Assembly: GCF_001545075.1 (NCBI RefSeq)
Contig: NZ_FCOB02000019.1
Span: forward strand, 1 to 64,000
Length of the DNA stretch: 64,000 nucleotides
Reading direction: 5' to 3'
Source of the DNA: Caballeronia ptereochthonis
Lineage (GTDB): Bacteria; Pseudomonadota; Gammaproteobacteria; Burkholderiales; Burkholderiaceae
Shown: piece by piece, positions 60,758 through 64,000 of the stretch
Layout: each line of letters starts with the position of its first letter
Position numbering within the stretch: position 1 is the stretch's first letter
Made by a program: the position numbers and the translations under genes
The notes under the pieces: model-generated
Databases searched by the model: none
What the model saw: the letters and a program-made list of their open reading frames with translations, nothing else
What the model was told of the DNA's origin: nothing

Positions 60758-63121
60758 ATGCGCGCGGTTCTCCGTCAGCCCGCCGTACTCGTCTGGCTGT
60801 GCTTTCTCGCGGTGTGCGCGGCGGTCATCGCGCGCGCCAGCTTTTCCGCCGATCTCTCCGCTTTCCTGCCGCGCTCGCCGAGCGCGCAGCAGCGCGTGCT
60901 CGTCGAGCAATTGCGCGACGGGCTCGTGTCGCGGCTGATACTCGTCGGCGTGGAGGGCGGCGATGCGGCCGGCCGCGCGGAGGTTTCGCGCAGGATCGCG
61001 GCGAAACTGCGCGAGGACAAGCGCTTTTCCGCGATCAACAACGGCGAGCCGGTCGCGCAGGCGCGCGACGAGCGCTTCGTCTATGAGCATCGCTATCAGC
61101 TGAGTCCGGCGGTCACACCCGCGCGCTTCAGCGAAACGGGTCTCAAGGATGCGCTCGCCGCCAGCCTCGACCTGCTGACCTCTTCCGCCGGCATGATGGC
61201 GAAGGACCTGCTGCCGCACGATCCGACCGGCGAAGTGACCGCGCTCGTGAGCCAGCTGGACAGCGGCGCGCAGCCCGTGATGCAGGACGGCGTGTGGGCA
61301 TCGCGCGACGGCAAGCGCGCGGTGCTGCTCGCGCAGACCGCGAGCGCCGGCTCCGACACGGACGCGCAGGCGAGCGCGATGGCCGCGATCCGCGATGCGT
61401 TCCGGCAAGCCGCGCCGGGCGCGTCGCCCTACCGGTTGCTGATGACGGGCCCCGGCGTGTTCGCCGTCGAGACCCGCGACACGATCATGCGCGACGTGCG
61501 CTGGCTGTCCGCCGCGAGCATCGTGCTGATCGTCGCGCTGTTGCTCGCGGTATATCGCTCGGTGCCGACCTTGCTGCTCGGCCTGATGCCGGTTCTTTCG
61601 GGCGTGGCCGCCGGGGTGGCCGCCGTGAGCCTCGCATTCGGCACCGTGCACGGCCTGACGCTCGGCTTCGGCACGACGCTGATCGGCGAGGCCGTCGATT
61701 ACTCGATCTATCTCTTCGTGCAGTCGGCGGGCGTGCAGCGGCGCGAATCGCTCAAGGACTGGGTCTCGGGCTTCTGGCCGACGATCCGCCTCGGCGTGCT
61801 GACCTCGATCTGCGGCTTCGCGTCGATGCTCTTCTCCGGCTTCCCGGGCCTCGTGCAACTCGGACTGTATTCGATCGTCGGCTTGTCGACGGCGGGCATC
61901 GTCACGCGCTTCGTGCTGCCGCATCTCCTGCCGCAAGGCTTCGCGATCCGCGATGTGTCGCGCCTCGGCAATCGGCTCACGGGCTTGGCGGCACGCGCGT
62001 CGCGCCTGCGCGTGCCGCTCGCGGTGCTGATCGTCGCGGCGGTCGCGGCGCTGCTCATGCAGCGGCACGGGCTCTGGAGCCAGGAACTGTCCGCGCTGAG
62101 CCCGGTGCCGCAAGCGAGTCAGGCGCTCGACGAGCGCCTGCGCGCGGATGTCGGCGCGCCCGATGTGCGCTATCTCGTCGTGGTATCGGCGGCGACGGAG
62201 CAAGCCGCGCTCGAACGCGCGGAAGCGGTGGCGCAGCAGCTGCAGCCGCTGGTCGACGCGCGCGTGATTGCCGGATACGAGAGCCCGGCGCGCTATCTGC
62301 CGAGCGATGCCGCGCAGCGCGCGCGCGTCGCGAGCCTGCCCGCCGCCGCCGATCTGCGCGCGCGTCTCGCAGCGGCGTTGCAGGATCAGACGATCCGCGT
62401 GAAGCCCAAAGTCTTCGAGCCGTTCATCGCCGATGTCGAAGCGGCCCGCGCGCAGCCGCCCTTGCGCCGCGCCGATCTGCAAGGCACGTCGATGGCGCTC
62501 GCCGTCGATTCCCTGCTCACCGAACGCGACGGCCGCTGGACCGCGATGCTGCCCCTGCGCGCGGCGGAAGGCTCGGAAGTGCAGGCGCAGAAGATCCGCG
62601 CGGCGGTGGCGGCGGCGCACGTGCCGGACGCGCTTTTCGTGGACATGAAAGCCGAGGCCGACCGCCTCTATCAGAACTACGTGCGCGAGGACATCCGCCT
62701 CTCGCTCGGCGGGTTCGCGGCGATCGTCGTGCTCCTGGTGCTTGCGCTGCGCTCGCCGGTGCGCGCCGCACGCACGCTCGCGCCGCTGGTCGCGGCGGTG
62801 ATCGTCGTGATCGCCGGGCTCGCGCTCGCGGGCAAGTCGCTCACGATCCTGCATCTGATCGGCATGCTGCTGATCGTCGCGGTCGGCTCGAACTATGCGC
62901 TCTTCTTCAACTATCGCGCGCATGCCGGCGGCAACGCGATTTCGCCGCAAACGCTCGTGTCGCTGCTGATCGCGAATCTGGCGACCGTTCTCGGCTTCGG
63001 GCTGCTCGCGCTCTCCAGCGTGCCGATGCTCGAGACTTTCGGCCTCACGGTCGGGCCCGGCGCGATTCTCGCGCTACTGTTCTCGGCGATACTCGCGCCG
63101 CGCTCGGGGCATTCGCGATGA
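60758..63121 (+). CDS. MMPL/RND-type lipid exporter
   Basis: This 787-residue inner-membrane protein has the duplicated RND layout. TM1 is near residue 10-30, a large periplasmic domain follows, then a six-helix bundle beginning IVLIVALLLAVYRSVP with a central TTLIGEAVDYSIYLFVQSAG. A second bundle has MLLIVAVGSNYALFFNYRAH. It probably exports the lipid-linked pigment. Two charged motifs in the helix bundle (EAVDYS and AVGSNY) differ between halves. Its stop overlaps the next start (ATGA, 63118). Confidence 0.9.
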   Translation: MRAVLRQPAVLVWLCFLAVCAAVIARASFSADLSAFLPRSPSAQQRVLVEQLRDGLVSRLILVGVEGGDAAGRAEVSRRIAAKLREDKRFSAINNGEPVAQARDERFVYEHRYQLSPAVTPARFSETGLKDALAASLDLLTSSAGMMAKDLLPHDPTGEVTALVSQLDSGAQPVMQDGVWASRDGKRAVLLAQTASAGSDTDAQASAMAAIRDAFRQAAPGASPYRLLMTGPGVFAVETRDTIMRDVRWLSAASIVLIVALLLAVYRSVPTLLLGLMPVLSGVAAGVAAVSLAFGTVHGLTLGFGTTLIGEAVDYSIYLFVQSAGVQRRESLKDWVSGFWPTIRLGVLTSICGFASMLFSGFPGLVQLGLYSIVGLSTAGIVTRFVLPHLLPQGFAIRDVSRLGNRLTGLAARASRLRVPLAVLIVAAVAALLMQRHGLWSQELSALSPVPQASQALDERLRADVGAPDVRYLVVVSAATEQAALERAEAVAQQLQPLVDARVIAGYESPARYLPSDAAQRARVASLPAAADLRARLAAALQDQTIRVKPKVFEPFIADVEAARAQPPLRRADLQGTSMALAVDSLLTERDGRWTAMLPLRAAEGSEVQAQKIRAAVAAAHVPDALFVDMKAEADRLYQNYVREDIRLSLGGFAAIVVLLVLALRSPVRAARTLAPLVAAVIVVIAGLALAGKSLTILHLIGMLLIVAVGSNYALFFNYRAHAGGNAISPQTLVSLLIANLATVLGFGLLALSSVPMLETFGLTVGPGAILALLFSAILAPRSGHSR

Positions 63122-63951
63122 ACGCGCCCGTGCCCGCACCCGGCAAGCCGCGCCACTGGCGGCCGACGCCGCTCGTCGGCGGCGCGGCGGCCGTGCACGC
63201 GGGCGCGCTGGCGGCGCTCGCCGTATCGCCCGCGACCTGGCCGTGGGCGGCGGGCGGCGTGATCGCGTCGCACCTCGCGTTGACGGCTGCGGGACTGTGG
63301 CCGCGCAGCACCCTGCTCGGTCACAACTGGACGACGCTGCCGGCATCGGCGAGTGCGCGCATCGCGATCACCATCGACGATGGTCCCGATCCCGAAGTCA
63401 CGCCGCGCGTACTCGATCTGCTCGACGCGCACCGCGCCCGCGCGACGTTCTTCTGCATCGGCGAGCGGGCGCGGCGGCATCCGCGCATCGTCGAGGCGAT
63501 CGTCGCGCGCGGGCATGCGGTGGAAAACCATAGCCAGCGGCATCGGCACAACTTTTCGCTGCTAGGTCCGGGCGGGTTGCGGCGCGAGATCGAAGCCGCG
63601 CAATCGACGCTCGGCGAGATCGCGGGCACGCGGCCGCTCTTCTTTCGCGCGCCCGCGGGGCTGCGCAATCCGTTTCTCGAGCCTGTGCTGTGCGGGCTCG
63701 GCCTGCATCTCGCGAGCTGGACGCGGCGCGGCTTCGATACCCGGACGGGGCATGCGGCGCTCGTCGCGCGTCGCTTGCTGCACGGACTCGCGGCGCGCGA
63801 CATTCTTCTCGTCCACGATGGGCACGCCGCGAGGGACGCGAACGGCGCGCCCGTCGTGCTGGCGGCGCTCGATACCGTGCTGCGCGCGGCGGCCGGCAGG
63901 GAACTCGAAACCGTGACGTTACGCGGGGCGATCGCGCCGATGCTGCGCTAG
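63118..63951 (+). CDS. Polysaccharide deacetylase family protein (NodB domain)
   Basis: This 277-residue protein has two N-terminal hydrophobic segments and a NodB domain with the five usual motifs. They are TIDDGPD (Asp-Asp), HSQRH (metal His pair), RAPAGLRNP, SWTRRGFDT, and LLVHDGH. It would remove an acetyl or related group from a glycan or lipid. It is translationally coupled to the MMPL exporter, so it belongs to the cluster, although this enzyme is not a standard component of aryl-polyene loci. The last 49 bp of the window show no further gene. Confidence 0.88.
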   Translation: MNAPVPAPGKPRHWRPTPLVGGAAAVHAGALAALAVSPATWPWAAGGVIASHLALTAAGLWPRSTLLGHNWTTLPASASARIAITIDDGPDPEVTPRVLDLLDAHRARATFFCIGERARRHPRIVEAIVARGHAVENHSQRHRHNFSLLGPGGLRREIEAAQSTLGEIAGTRPLFFRAPAGLRNPFLEPVLCGLGLHLASWTRRGFDTRTGHAALVARRLLHGLAARDILLVHDGHAARDANGAPVVLAALDTVLRAAAGRELETVTLRGAIAPMLR

Positions 63952-64000
63952 ACTGCACGAGCCCCCCGCTCATCCATCGTCCGCATGGTTCCGACCGCGC

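Noticed and set aside
60692..62950. 752-codon open frame on the minus strand across the MMPL gene
   Set aside because: It is antisense to an RND-type exporter with clear motifs, and its own translation is a low-complexity arginine/alanine string.
1..64000. CRISPR array, tRNA, rRNA or riboswitch
   Set aside because: No regularly spaced identical repeats, no tRNA-like cloverleaf with CCA-adjacent arms and no rRNA landmarks were found by reading; a covariance-model search would be needed to exclude small RNAs.

Overview
GC-rich, densely coded proteobacterial DNA, most likely from a Burkholderiaceae genome of the Paraburkholderia/Caballeronia type. The grounds are the codon bias, a phasin, a DUF4148 protein, and many MFS, LysR and AraC genes. 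This is family-level inference, not a species call. I recognised no rRNA, tRNA, CRISPR array or replication origin. Nearly every gene is metabolic, transport, regulatory or envelope accessory content.

Layout. 1-557: the end of an insertion-sequence transposase fused to the C-terminal remnant of a LysR regulator. 558-7366 (minus): a ribitol catabolic operon with D-ribulose kinase, ribitol dehydrogenase, a three-component sugar ABC importer and an AraC regulator. A second LysR remnant lies on the other side (7635-8006), so decayed regulators bracket the operon. 7975-13283: a DUF4242 protein, a 1208-residue SAM/cyclase/ATPase/TPR protein with an altered cyclase site, an MFS remnant and a phasin. 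13568-17501: psuG without its kinase, a hydrolase pair, a SRPBCC protein, and a LysE exporter divergent from an Lrp regulator. 17779-23320 (plus): flavin-dependent monooxygenase, flavin reductase, MHS symporter, FAD amine/amino-acid oxidoreductase and a LysR regulator, which looks like an uncharacterised catabolic unit. 23341-31686: a TRAP transporter divergent from a five-gene CoA-thioester operon, with an AraC regulator and a perfect spaced inverted repeat between the two arms. 31806-41392: a GH88 hydrolase, LysR and MFS genes, a D,D-endopeptidase, Ohr and small secreted proteins. 41512-44560: a thioredoxin-like protein and an OmpR-type two-component system, linked by an element of about 80 bp that occurs twice. 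44872-50794: a Tat-exported GH28 pectinase and a three-subunit membrane gluconate-type dehydrogenase.

51232-63951 is a divergent cluster resembling aryl-polyene (xanthomonadin/flexirubin-type) pigment loci. The left arm has a glycosyltransferase, acyltransferase, MipA/OmpV porin (frameshifted), halogenase-like flavoprotein, ketoreductase and acyl carrier protein. The right arm has a COG4648 membrane protein, an acyl ligase fused to a hot-dog dehydratase, an LpxL-like acyltransferase, a LolA-like protein, an MMPL exporter and a polysaccharide deacetylase. Ketosynthases and the ammonia-lyase are not in the window and may lie past 64000.

The strongest candidates for undescribed biology are the duplicated GATAC element tying the two-component system to the thioredoxin-like and DUF4148 genes, the monooxygenase/oxidoreductase unit, the TRAP/CoA locus with its paired operator, and the pigment-type cluster with its halogenase motifs.
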